Source: Lachnospiraceae bacterium (lineage in GTDB: Bacteria > Bacillota > Clostridia > Lachnospirales > Anaerotignaceae). Taken from it: DNA of 40,173 nucleotides. The stretch is taken from the NCBI GenBank assembly GCA_015057875.1, contig SVDG01000002.1:1-40173 (forward strand), given 5' to 3'. Positions 1 to 9,230 of the stretch are shown piece after piece. Numbering within the stretch: the stretch's first letter is position 1; every line of letters begins with the position of its first letter. Below the pieces are notes generated by a model. That model ran no database searches and had not been told where the DNA came from. It worked only from the letters and a program-made list of their open reading frames with translations. Position numbers and translations under genes: made by a program.

Positions 1-1
1 C

Positions 2-352
2 TATACAAGAAAAAGTGGTTTCGGTGTTGACTACAGAATGGATACACCTGAAGAGCTTGCTTCAGTTTTCTATACAAAAGAAACTCTCGGTTTAAAGGGC
101 GGTGTGCTTGTAACAAATCCCATCCCCGAGGAATATTCGATGGATCACGAGGTCATAAACAAAGCCATTGAAGAAGCTGTTGAGGAGAGCAAAAAACTCG
201 GCATCAAAGGCAAGGAAACAACTCCCTTCCTTCTTGCTAAGATTAAAGAGATCACAGGCGGAGACAGCCTTGATTCAAATATCCAGCTTGTTTATAACAA
301 CGCAAGACTTGCAGCTAAAACAGCAGCAGCACTTTGCGAGTTAAGGAAGTAA
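2..352 (+). CDS. psuG: Pseudouridine-5'-phosphate glycosidase (PsuG / indigoidine synthase A family), 3' part, truncated by window start
   Basis: Open frame continues to the window edge (YTRKSGFGVDYRMDTPEELA...GGVLVTNPIPEEYSM...NIQLVYNNARLAAKTA), matching the PsuG C-terminal pattern. Confidence 0.88.
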   Translation, partial: YTRKSGFGVDYRMDTPEELASVFYTKETLGLKGGVLVTNPIPEEYSMDHEVINKAIEEAVEESKKLGIKGKETTPFLLAKIKEITGGDSLDSNIQLVYNNARLAAKTAAALCELRK

Positions 353-560
353 TAAGACCTTGGGACGCTGTCCCAAACCCTGCCAAACTTTAACTGAAAA
401 CCCCCTATCCAATTTTGGATAGGGGGTTTTAAATTAAAAATTAGGTCAAGCCTTTTTAAATGACGAAACCGCCAGAGAAAGGGCGGCGGCATAGCCGTTC
501 GCGAAGCGAATTTCTGAGCTTGCCAGCTTGCGGAGTTTGAGGCAGAGCCTCAAGGTCTTA
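353..560. repeat. MITE-like/REP-like element with terminal inverted hairpins TAAGACCTTG...CAAGGTCTTA
   Basis: Perfect 10-bp terminal inverted repeats, extended imperfectly to ~28 bp; each terminus is itself a hairpin (TTGGGACgctGTCCCAA; TTGAGGCagaGCCTCAA); internal hairpins CGGCATAGCCG and TTCGCGAAGCGAA; non-coding. Confidence 0.6.
397..430. terminator. Intrinsic bidirectional terminator-like hairpin inside the 353-560 element
   Basis: AAAACCCCCTATCC-AATTTT-GGATAGGGGGTTTT perfect stem with A/T tracts, between convergent psuG and rlmH. Confidence 0.75.
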
Positions 561-567
561 ATATTTC

Positions 568-1047
568 TTACTTATGATAAGGCTCATGCTTGATTATGCG
601 AAATGCCCGATAAATCTGCTCCATCAGTATCATACGCATAAGCTGGTGAGGAAATGTCATTTTAGAGAAGCTGAGCTTATAATCCGCACGATCGACAACA
701 GCCTTACTAAGCCCTAAAGACCCGCCTATCACAAAGGCAATAGAGCTTATGCCGGACACAGCCTTCTTCTCAAAAAAGTCCGCCAAATCCTCGCTGCTCA
801 GCATCTTCCCGTCAATACAAAGGGCAACCACAAAGGCATCCTCGGTTATCTTTTTAAGTATCCTCTCGCCCTCTTTTGTCTTTACCTGTTCCTCTTCCGC
901 AGGGCTTAAATTCTCCGGTGCCTTTTCATCAGCCACTTCGGCTATCTCTATTTTAGCATAGCGTCCCAGTCGTTTTTTATACTCCTCAACGCCGTCACTG
1001 AAATATTTTTCTTTAAGCTTTCCAACACAAACGACCGTTATCTTCAT
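568..1047 (-). CDS. rlmH: 23S rRNA (pseudouridine1915-N3)-methyltransferase RlmH
   Basis: 159 aa; [15 protein letters not shown]...[13 protein letters not shown]...[27 protein letters not shown], highly characteristic. Confidence 0.97.
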   Translation of the reverse strand: MKITVVCVGKLKEKYFSDGVEEYKKRLGRYAKIEIAEVADEKAPENLSPAEEEQVKTKEGERILKKITEDAFVVALCIDGKMLSSEDLADFFEKKAVSGISSIAFVIGGSLGLSKAVVDRADYKLSFSKMTFPHQLMRMILMEQIYRAFRIIKHEPYHK

Positions 1048-1056
1048 CGTTATCTC

Positions 1057-1854
1057 CTAAAACGTAACGGGCATGCTGACAGAATATCTGAGAGCCATAT
1101 CCATTTTCAGATCCCGCCCGATATAAATATTGTTATTGTTAAGTATGGCCTCCACAGTATCATAGGCGAGGTGCGGCGTATTGTTTTCCGCACTTAAGTG
1201 ACCCAAAAAGACGTGCTTTAGCCTTTCGTTCATTATGCTTGCAAGAAGCTCTCCTGCGGCAATATTTGAAATATGCCCGAAGTCTCCCATTATCCTCTTT
1301 TTAAGTGCCCATGTATAAGGCCCGTTTCTTAGCATTTCAAGGTCATGGTTAGCCTCAAGCAAAAGCACATCGCTATCTGTTATGTTATCGCGTATTTCTT
1401 CTGTAATATGTCCTAAGTCCGTAGCAAGGGTCATTTTTATATTATCCGCAAAAACGCTGTATCCCACAGGGTCTGCCGCATCATGCGGTATACTGAAGGG
1501 TTTGACACACATATCGTTTATTATACAGTTTTCACCGCTGTAAACGATTTTTCTGTTATGTCTGGCTATAGTTCCAAGGCTTCCTTCCATCGCCTCCCAT
1601 GTAGCCTGAGTGGCATAAATGGGTATATCAAATCTCCTTGAAAGTATACCTGCACCCTTAATGTGGTCAACGTGTTCATGAGTAATAAAAAGGGCATCAA
1701 GACTGCCTCCGTCTACACCGAGTGTCTCCAAGCCCTCCTGTATCTTTTTGCCGCTTACTCCCGCATCAATAAGTATACGGGTACCGCCTGTGGCAATATA
1801 TGTGCAATTACCGCTGCTTCCGCTGGATATCGGACAAAACATAGCCTTGATCAT
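1057..1854 (-). CDS. walJ: MBL-fold metallohydrolase WalJ/YycJ
   Basis: FCPISSGSSGNCTYI, THEHVDHIKG, LATDLGHITEEI, LGHLSAENNTP motifs of YycJ. Confidence 0.88.
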   Translation of the reverse strand: MIKAMFCPISSGSSGNCTYIATGGTRILIDAGVSGKKIQEGLETLGVDGGSLDALFITHEHVDHIKGAGILSRRFDIPIYATQATWEAMEGSLGTIARHNRKIVYSGENCIINDMCVKPFSIPHDAADPVGYSVFADNIKMTLATDLGHITEEIRDNITDSDVLLLEANHDLEMLRNGPYTWALKKRIMGDFGHISNIAAGELLASIMNERLKHVFLGHLSAENNTPHLAYDTVEAILNNNNIYIGRDLKMDMALRYSVSMPVTF

Positions 1855-1873
1855 ATCCAACTCCTGCTTTTTA

Positions 1874-3136
1874 TCATTCTTTAACTCTTTTTATATAGGC
1901 ACCTAAAGCGGAAAGCTTTTCTTCAACCGCCTCATAGCCTCTGTCTATGTATTTTACATCATTTATCTCTGTTACGCCCTCTGCCGCAAGTGCCGCAACT
2001 ATCATAGCCGCACCCGCCCTTAAATCAGTTGCTTTAACAGTTGTACCTTTAAGTGCATCAACACCCTCAACAGTAGCCTCTCTTCCATCAACAGATATTT
2101 TTGCACCCATAAGATTAAGCTGGTCAACATACTGGAAACGGTTATCCCATACGTTTTCCGTAATAACGCTCTTACCGTTACATACGCTTAAAAGCGCCGC
2201 AATCTGGGGCTGTAGATCTGTGGGGAAACCAGGATAACTCATTGTTTTAATATTAGTATTATAAAGCTTTTTGCCGCCGATTATCCTGATTGAATCATCA
2301 TGCTCATGAACTTCAACATTCATCTCAACAAGCTTTGCTGTAAGGCAGTCCATATGCTTGGGGATTATATTCCTTACAAGAACATCTCCGCCTGTTATGG
2401 CTGAGGCTATCATATATGTTCCTGCCTCTATCTGGTCAGGGATGATAGTATATTCAGCACCCTTGAGGCTTTCAACACCAACAATTCTTATAACGTCAGT
2501 ACCTGCCCCTTTTATCTTGGCTCCCATAAGGTTAAGGAAGTTTGCTGTATCAACAACATGAGGCTCTTTAGCCGCATTTTCAATGATTGTTGTTCCCTCT
2601 GCAAGAATAGCCGCAAGCATTACGTTGATGGTTGCACCAACAGACACAACGTCCATATATATTGATGTACCAATAAGCCTGTTAGCTTTGGCAATAACTA
2701 TACCCTTTTCTTCATCGACCTCAACATCCGCACCAAGTGCTCTGAAGCCTTTGATATGCTGGTCGATAGGTCTGTTGCCGAAGTTACATCCTCCGGGAAG
2801 CGCTACTTCTGCTTCTTTAAAACGTCCGAGCATAGCACCCAAAAGATAATAAGATGCCCTTATTTTTCTTACATCCTCAGTAACAGCCTTCTTTGTTTTA
2901 AGATCTCTGCTGTCGATTTTAAGAGTATGGTTGTTTAAAAACTCACACTCTGCTCCGATATTTGTCAACGTATTGTAAAGGCAATATACATCCTCTATGC
3001 AAGGAAGATTATCTATAATACAAACATCATTTGCCATAATAGCCGCAGGTATAATCGCTACCGCAGCATTTTTTGCACCGCTTATGGAAACCTCGCCTTG
3101 TAATCGGCGCTGACCTGTAATAATCAGTTTATCCAT
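1874..3136 (-). CDS. murA: UDP-N-acetylglucosamine 1-carboxyvinyltransferase
   Basis: ~420 aa; GEVSISGAKNAAVAIIPAA, PGGCNFGNRPIDQHIKGF, YPGFPTDLQPQ, TDLRAGAAMIVAAL. Confidence 0.97.
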   Translation of the reverse strand: MDKLIITGQRRLQGEVSISGAKNAAVAIIPAAIMANDVCIIDNLPCIEDVYCLYNTLTNIGAECEFLNNHTLKIDSRDLKTKKAVTEDVRKIRASYYLLGAMLGRFKEAEVALPGGCNFGNRPIDQHIKGFRALGADVEVDEEKGIVIAKANRLIGTSIYMDVVSVGATINVMLAAILAEGTTIIENAAKEPHVVDTANFLNLMGAKIKGAGTDVIRIVGVESLKGAEYTIIPDQIEAGTYMIASAITGGDVLVRNIIPKHMDCLTAKLVEMNVEVHEHDDSIRIIGGKKLYNTNIKTMSYPGFPTDLQPQIAALLSVCNGKSVITENVWDNRFQYVDQLNLMGAKISVDGREATVEGVDALKGTTVKATDLRAGAAMIVAALAAEGVTEINDVKYIDRGYEAVEEKLSALGAYIKRVKE

Positions 3137-3270
3137 AGGTCTGATCAATCCTTCCGAAAATTATATATATAACATAGCTTTATAGCATACAAATCACTAT
3201 AAAACAGACTTTGTTCAAATTTTATCATTCTGTTATTATATCATACAATACTTAGCATTTAAAGGATTTT

Positions 3271-4638
3271 TTACTCTTTATCAGTATTTTTGTGGATAGC
3301 ATCCTTTTTCCATACGCCGCTGAAATAGAATATACTCGAAGGTATAAGCCCCGCAAACTGGCTTAAACCAAGAGCCATAAAGATCCCGCTGAGGCCAAGA
3401 CCTAAAATATCCTCAAAAACAAACACAAGGCTTATCCTTGCGAGCACCATATTGCAAATAGCATTCATCATAGCAAATATCGAATTGCCTGAGCCTGTGG
3501 CAAAACCGCTGAACATAAAAACAACCGCATTGCCTAAATAGCATATACTTACGTATTTTATATACTGAAGACCTATCTCCACCGTATCGGCATCGCAGCC
3601 AAAAAGCTCTATAAGCGTTCCTCCGTTAAGCCTTACAACAGCAAATATGCATACAGCAAACACAAGGCTCATCCTTATTCCCGCAAAAAGCGTCTTTTTG
3701 GCCCTTTCTATCTCCCTTGCTCCAAGGTTCTGCCCAGCCATAGAGGATATAGCCTGAGATATGGCTATAGCAGGAAGTATAGCAAAAGAGTCTATTTTTG
3801 AGCATATTCCTGCTGCAGTTGATGCCGCAAGTCCATAAGCATTTATACGACTTATAACAAAGAATATAGATACATTTACCACCGTTGACTGAACAGCAGA
3901 TGGCAGACCTATCTTAAATATAAGCGGAAGCTTGCTTTTATCAATAACAAAGCTTTTAGGCTTAAAGTCAAAAATAAAGTTCTGCCTGTAAAGAGTTATA
4001 ACGGCGAGAGTAAAGCTTAATGCCTGCGCTATTATAGTAGCAAGGGCAGCGCCTCCCGCTCCCATCTCAAGGGGACCTACAAAAATAATATCCAGTATAA
4101 TATTTGTAAACGCTGCAACAGCTACAAACATAAGCGGTCTTTTTGAATCTCCAAGGCCCCTTAAAACAGCACTTACTGCATTATAACCACAAATAAATAC
4201 TGTTCCCGTAAAGCAGATATAAAGATAATTACATGCCTCCCTGTAAGACTCCACAGGAGTTTTAAGCAGAGTAAGCAGATTAGGTGTTATAAGCATACCG
4301 CCCACAGTAAAAAGAACGCTCAGGATAAGGAACATAGTAAAAATAGTGCCTATGGTTTTTCTGGCATTTTCCTCTTCCCTTGCACCTATATACTGGGCAA
4401 CAAGCACCGTACCGCTCATAGCAAAGCCACTTACAAGGTTTGTTATAAAATAAGACACGTTTGAGCTGATGTTTACAGCTGTTATCCCATAATCACCCAT
4501 AAACTGCCCTACTATGAACATATCAACAATACCATATAATGCCTGCAGTACCTGAGCAAGCAAAAAGGGTATGGCAAATTTCAAAAGTTTTCTGCTTACA
4601 TTACCTTGTGTAAGATCACTTCTGTATTTATCTTCCAT
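3271..4638 (-). CDS. MATE family efflux transporter
   Basis: 455 aa polytopic protein; PFLLAQVLQALYGIVDMFIVGQF, GLGDSKRPL, SQAISSMAGQNLGA. Confidence 0.93.
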   Translation of the reverse strand: MEDKYRSDLTQGNVSRKLLKFAIPFLLAQVLQALYGIVDMFIVGQFMGDYGITAVNISSNVSYFITNLVSGFAMSGTVLVAQYIGAREEENARKTIGTIFTMFLILSVLFTVGGMLITPNLLTLLKTPVESYREACNYLYICFTGTVFICGYNAVSAVLRGLGDSKRPLMFVAVAAFTNIILDIIFVGPLEMGAGGAALATIIAQALSFTLAVITLYRQNFIFDFKPKSFVIDKSKLPLIFKIGLPSAVQSTVVNVSIFFVISRINAYGLAASTAAGICSKIDSFAILPAIAISQAISSMAGQNLGAREIERAKKTLFAGIRMSLVFAVCIFAVVRLNGGTLIELFGCDADTVEIGLQYIKYVSICYLGNAVVFMFSGFATGSGNSIFAMMNAICNMVLARISLVFVFEDILGLGLSGIFMALGLSQFAGLIPSSIFYFSGVWKKDAIHKNTDKE

Positions 4639-4726
4639 TTAAACTCATCTCTTCCAAAGTAAACATACTATATTGATTATAGTACATCCTTCTTGGTTTA
4701 TCCACCAAAAGATGACCTTATTTGCG

Positions 4727-4755
4727 TTGTTTTTTCACAATAAATTTAGTATAAT
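4727..4755 (+). promoter_or_regulatory. Predicted sigma-A promoter of walRK
   Basis: TTGTTT-N17-TATAAT upstream of walR. Confidence 0.6.
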
Positions 4756-4787
4756 TGTTTTAATCTTAAACCGGAGGTGCTTATATC

Positions 4788-5504
4788 ATGGGAAGAAAAA
4801 TTCTTGTTGTTGATGACGAGATGAATATAGTAAATATCCTTGCCTTCAACCTTAAAAAAGAAGGCTATGAAGTAATAACTGCTTTTGACGGAGCAGAGGG
4901 TATTAAAAAGGCTTACGAGCAGGAGCCTGACCTTATACTGCTTGACGTTATGATGCCTATTATAGACGGCTACGAGGCCTGCAGAAAGATAAGAGAAAGA
5001 TTCCAGACACCTATAATAATGCTTACAGCCAAGGCAGAAGAGGTGGACAAGGTTTTAGGTCTTGAGCTTGGAGCTGACGATTATGTTACAAAGCCTTTCA
5101 GCGTAAGAGAACTTATGGCAAGAGTAAAAGCAAATCTTCGCAGAAGTGCAGCTGTAATGCCCGCCGTTACAGAAGAAGTAAAACCCGCAGAACCCGAAAA
5201 CCCCAATATTATGAAATTCGGCACCCTCACAATAGATACATCTCTTTATGAGGTAAGAAAAAGCGGAGAGCTTATTGATCTCACATTAAGAGAATACGAG
5301 CTTCTTAAATTCCTTGCAGAAAACAATACACAGGTATTCTCAAGAGAAGCTCTTCTTGAAAAAGTGTGGGGATATGAATTCCCCGGTGATGTCAGAACAG
5401 TTGATGTAACTGTAAGACGTTTACGTGAAAAAGTAGAAGATAATCCCGCAAAACCTGCTTACATCATAACAAAACGTGGTGTAGGCTATCACTTCGGAGC
5501 ATAA
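4788..5504 (+). CDS. walR: OmpR-family response regulator WalR/YycF-like
   Basis: KILVVDDEMNIVNIL, LLDVMMPIIDGYE, LGADDYVTKPFSVREL, winged-helix tail VWGYEFPGDVRTVDVTVRRLREKVEDNP; followed by walK and yycHI-like genes. Confidence 0.92.
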   Translation: MGRKILVVDDEMNIVNILAFNLKKEGYEVITAFDGAEGIKKAYEQEPDLILLDVMMPIIDGYEACRKIRERFQTPIIMLTAKAEEVDKVLGLELGADDYVTKPFSVRELMARVKANLRRSAAVMPAVTEEVKPAEPENPNIMKFGTLTIDTSLYEVRKSGELIDLTLREYELLKFLAENNTQVFSREALLEKVWGYEFPGDVRTVDVTVRRLREKVEDNPAKPAYIITKRGVGYHFGA

Positions 5505-5528
5505 AAACGAAAGACAGGTGCACACCAG

Positions 5529-7292
5529 ATGAAAAGCATTAAACTGAAGCTCATCATAATGTATCTTGCTCTCGTGCTCATAGTTATGATGGTAAGCGGA
5601 ACATATATCATCTTCAGTCTTAAGGCTTCTGAAATAGACAAGGCCCAGAACCAGATGCAGCTTTATTCCGAAAAAATAAGCGAGCAGGTAGTGCTGAGCT
5701 TTGAGGAAACACAGTTCCAGTCAGGTCTTGACCAGTTTTCAACGGCAGATTCAACATCAAGCCAGATACAGGGAAACATCATAGACCTTAACGGCACTAC
5801 CTTAGCCTCAACTTCAGAAGAAAGAACGCCCTACCAGCAGTATAAATATTCCGTTATAATGACAGCTATGGCAGGCGAAGCATCCTTTTCGACCGAAAGA
5901 GATGATTCCTCAATAGAATGGCTCAGATCAGCCTATCCCGTCGATATAAACGGCGAAGTAAAATATATAATTTTCTGCCAGATGGATGCAACCGAGATAA
6001 ATGATCATTTATCACAGACAGCTACAACTATCATTTTCTCATCCGTTCTTGCGCTTATACTCACAGCCTTTATGGGATATTTCTTTGCCCGCAGTCTTAC
6101 AGGCCCCATAGCCGCCCTTACAAGCAGAGCTAAGGAAATGGCAGAGGGTAACCTTTCCAACAGCGCTACGGTATACGCAAATGACGAGATAGGTCAGCTG
6201 ACCCACAGCTTCAACTTTATGGCCTCAGAGCTATCAAAGCATATAGCTGAAACAACAAAGGAGAAAAACCGTATCGAGATCATCCTCCACAATATGACAG
6301 ACGGTGTTATATCCTACAATAACCACGGAGAGCTTATGCTTTTTAATCCCGTCAGTATGGATCTGCTTGAGCTTAAGGAAATGATACCTACCCTTGATGA
6401 ATTTATATCATCCTACGATATAGACTCCAGCGTTTATCTTGATATGGGTAACGATTTCTTTAAAACAGCAGTATTCCCCGTAGGCAACAAATACGTTAAC
6501 GCAAGCTTTTCTCCCTATACCAACGAGAAAAACGAGTTTGCCGGCGTTATCGTTGTTCTTCAGGATATAACAGAGCAGAAAAAACTTGACGATATGCGTA
6601 AGGAGTTCGTAGCCAACGTTAGCCACGAGCTGCGCACGCCATTGACCACAATAAAAAGCTATACAGAAACTCTTATAGACGGGGCCATTGATGAAAGAGG
6701 TATTGCCCTCGATTTCCTCGATATCATAAACAGCGAGGCAGACCGTATGGCCTTCCTTGTAAGAGACCTTCTCCAGCTTTCAAGACTTGATAACAATCAG
6801 TACACTCTTAACCTTTCAAGGTTTAACCTTAACGACCTTATAAACGAAAACATAAGGCAGAACAAAATACATGCGGAAAACAAGCATCAGTCACTCAGCT
6901 ACGTGCCCTTTGACAATGATGTATCCGTTACAGCCGACCGAGACAGGGTAACACAGGTAGTAAATAACCTTTTATCCAACGCCATCAAGTATAGTCCCGA
7001 ACAGGCAAAAATAGATATTTCAGTTTCCGAAGACAGCCGTTTCTATAAGATAACCGTAAAGGATACAGGTATGGGTATCTCCAAAGAAGACCTGCCCCGT
7101 ATCTTTGAGCGTTTCTATCGTGTAGATAAGGCAAGAAGCCGTGCTATGGGCGGTACAGGTCTCGGCCTTGCCATAGCCAAAAACATAATGGAAAGCCACG
7201 GCGGAACGATTACAGCCGAAAGCGAATATGGCAAAGGTACTGCTATGACGATCTGGCTTCCCAAAGAAACAACAGAAACACCCAAAAACTAA
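5529..7292 (+). CDS. walK: Sensor histidine kinase WalK/YycG-like (TM, extracellular domain, HAMP, PAS, HisKA, HATPase)
   Basis: FVANVSHELRTPLTTIKSYTETL H-box, VVNNLLSNAIKYSPE N-box, GTGLGLAIAKNI G-box; PAS segment ILHNMTDGVISYNNHGELMLFNP. Confidence 0.92.
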   Translation: MKSIKLKLIIMYLALVLIVMMVSGTYIIFSLKASEIDKAQNQMQLYSEKISEQVVLSFEETQFQSGLDQFSTADSTSSQIQGNIIDLNGTTLASTSEERTPYQQYKYSVIMTAMAGEASFSTERDDSSIEWLRSAYPVDINGEVKYIIFCQMDATEINDHLSQTATTIIFSSVLALILTAFMGYFFARSLTGPIAALTSRAKEMAEGNLSNSATVYANDEIGQLTHSFNFMASELSKHIAETTKEKNRIEIILHNMTDGVISYNNHGELMLFNPVSMDLLELKEMIPTLDEFISSYDIDSSVYLDMGNDFFKTAVFPVGNKYVNASFSPYTNEKNEFAGVIVVLQDITEQKKLDDMRKEFVANVSHELRTPLTTIKSYTETLIDGAIDERGIALDFLDIINSEADRMAFLVRDLLQLSRLDNNQYTLNLSRFNLNDLINENIRQNKIHAENKHQSLSYVPFDNDVSVTADRDRVTQVVNNLLSNAIKYSPEQAKIDISVSEDSRFYKITVKDTGMGISKEDLPRIFERFYRVDKARSRAMGGTGLGLAIAKNIMESHGGTITAESEYGKGTAMTIWLPKETTETPKN

Positions 7293-7293
7293 A

Positions 7294-7332
7294 TGTAATT
7301 TAAACGTAAGCCCCATGTAATACGGATGTAAT
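7294..7332 (+). promoter_or_regulatory. Putative tandem WalR/PhoB-type binding half-sites
   Basis: TGTAAT-ttaaa-CGTAAG-cccca-TGTAAT-acgga-TGTAAT: four half-sites at exact 11-bp period; the last pair matches the published WalR consensus TGTWAH-N5-TGTWAH. Confidence 0.65.
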
Positions 7333-7342
7333 AATAACAGTT

Positions 7343-7348
7343 TATAAT
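7343..7348 (+). promoter_or_regulatory. Predicted -10 element of the activated promoter
   Basis: TATAAT starting 10 bp after the last half-site; no independent -35. Confidence 0.5.
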
Positions 7349-7384
7349 AAAATTACTTATTATACCGTAAAGGAGGCTTGCGTT

Positions 7385-7831
7385 ATGAAAAAAATACCCA
7401 CATTGTTTATTACCCTTATCTGTACGATAGTTTTTGCTATATCCGTATACGCAAAGCCCCTCGATAGCTATACCATATCAGGCGGAATAGATTTCAGTAA
7501 GGAAAGCGAATCGACCTTTGATGAAAACAGAGTGATATCCGGCACGGCACCCTGCGGAACAAAGGTTTTAATAACCATCTCTAACTCAGACAGCGTCAAC
7601 ACCGAAGTATTTGAAATAACCGTAGGCGCATCGGGTATATTCAGCAAAACTCTTCGCCTTGATAATGGCGAAAATCAGGTAAGTGTTCTGCTTTCCCTTG
7701 ACGGATATGATACTGTTGAAAAAGGAACCGTAATAAACAAAAAAGACAATAAAATAAAACACACTCTCAAAAAAGGTATATGTATACCAGGAGAAGGCAT
7801 ATCTGGAGATATAGTTTTATTTTATTCATAA
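7385..7831 (+). CDS. Small secreted protein of unknown function, possibly Ig/bacterial-adhesin-like fold
   Basis: AAGGAGG RBS; N-terminal signal peptide (MKKIPTLFITLICTIVFAISVYA); beta-rich ...VISGTAPCGTKVLITISNSDS...GASGIFSKTLRLDNGENQVSVLL. Confidence 0.75.
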   Translation: MKKIPTLFITLICTIVFAISVYAKPLDSYTISGGIDFSKESESTFDENRVISGTAPCGTKVLITISNSDSVNTEVFEITVGASGIFSKTLRLDNGENQVSVLLSLDGYDTVEKGTVINKKDNKIKHTLKKGICIPGEGISGDIVLFYS

Positions 7832-7852
7832 AAGCAAAAAGCGGTGATTGAT

Positions 7853-9226
7853 ATGACCAGAAACAAGTTTACAAACTTGCTTATCGTTGTGCTTGCTTTT
7901 TTAGCTGTTGTTCAAACAGGTGGGTTATGGCTTAGTCAGACAAAAAGTCATAACCTTTTTTATTCCGCAATAAACAGCTTTTTAACAGCAAGCTCGGATA
8001 CAACCGAATACTACCGTACTATAGAAGCCGGAAAGACAGCCATTGGCACAGGCAACAACCGGTATGTGCTTTTATACGAAAAACAGGATAAAAAAGCCGG
8101 CTCTGCAATAAAAGACGCTATAGGTTCAGCCCTTGAGAACGGCGAGGAAAATATATCCGGTACTATCGACTGGAATATACTTTCAGGCAAAAACATAGTC
8201 CTTGAGTTTCCTTTTTCTGTTTCATCGGCAGAGTTTGCAAAAGGCTTCTCTTCTGCTTCCGGAAATAACATCGTGCCGGAAAACTTCAACTGCATCGTTA
8301 TAACCCCATCATTTGCAGATGACGGCACCTATATTACATTTATAACAACAGGTGAGCAGAAATTTGTTACTCTCGTTATTGAGGATAGTTCTATAAATTC
8401 CTCACTTCGTACCGTCATAGATTCAACCCCTGCCGATGGACTTGCCTATATATCTTCGGCACAGAGTGGCTTCAATATTTTCAAAAACAATGTTTTCCTC
8501 CCCCAGTGGGCCGAAAACGAGTATTTATATCCCTCTGTATATAGCGTAAATGCAGGCACGGATGGAAATGGTGTGTTTTCTTCATCAGAGGTAAAACAGA
8601 TGGTACAGCCTCTGTTTGCCCCCTCCGCCTTTGACCATTCAGGTATAGACGGAAACGGCATACATTTTTACAATTCCGATGAGATAGTTGTTAAATACTA
8701 TCCGAACGGTATACTTGAATACTTCAATTATAAAAAATCAACCGAAGCCCAGACTCTTGCTTCGGCTTATGACGCCTGTATGGAATTTATAGAAAAGGAT
8801 GTATCCATAAAAACAGATATATTCCTTACCGATGCAGATGTAACTACAGAAGGACTTGTTTTCAAGTTTGATTACAGCGTAAACAATATTCCTATAAAGC
8901 TCTCAGAAGCCCTTAAAGAAAAGCTTGGCATAGAAAGTGCCATAGAGGTTATAGTTACAAACAACACAGTTAAAAAATACAGAAAATACTCCTGCAATTT
9001 TTATGAAAGCAGCGAAAATGATATGTCAGCTAATGTAGACTTCCTTACAGAAATAAACAGAGTTATAACCGAACACTCTGCAGACGGAGAAATAGTTCAG
9101 GTCGATGATATCAGCCTTTGCTACTATGCTGACGAAAACAACCTTTGTTCTCTTAAATGGATAACAGATATAGACGGCTCATCATATACAGGTGATACTT
9201 TTGCTGTTGCTTACGAGGGGGAATGA
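7853..9226 (+). CDS. YycH-like regulatory protein of the WalRK system
   Basis: Single N-terminal TM then a large extracytoplasmic domain; position after walRK and before a YycI-like protein. Confidence 0.65.
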   Translation: MTRNKFTNLLIVVLAFLAVVQTGGLWLSQTKSHNLFYSAINSFLTASSDTTEYYRTIEAGKTAIGTGNNRYVLLYEKQDKKAGSAIKDAIGSALENGEENISGTIDWNILSGKNIVLEFPFSVSSAEFAKGFSSASGNNIVPENFNCIVITPSFADDGTYITFITTGEQKFVTLVIEDSSINSSLRTVIDSTPADGLAYISSAQSGFNIFKNNVFLPQWAENEYLYPSVYSVNAGTDGNGVFSSSEVKQMVQPLFAPSAFDHSGIDGNGIHFYNSDEIVVKYYPNGILEYFNYKKSTEAQTLASAYDACMEFIEKDVSIKTDIFLTDADVTTEGLVFKFDYSVNNIPIKLSEALKEKLGIESAIEVIVTNNTVKKYRKYSCNFYESSENDMSANVDFLTEINRVITEHSADGEIVQVDDISLCYYADENNLCSLKWITDIDGSSYTGDTFAVAYEGE

Positions 9227-9230
9227 TACC

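Noticed and set aside
4691-4709. Hairpin TTGGTTTATCCACCAA in the divergent MATE/walR gap
   Set aside because: Short and weak, no U-tract, no match to a known regulator site; not distinguishable from chance.
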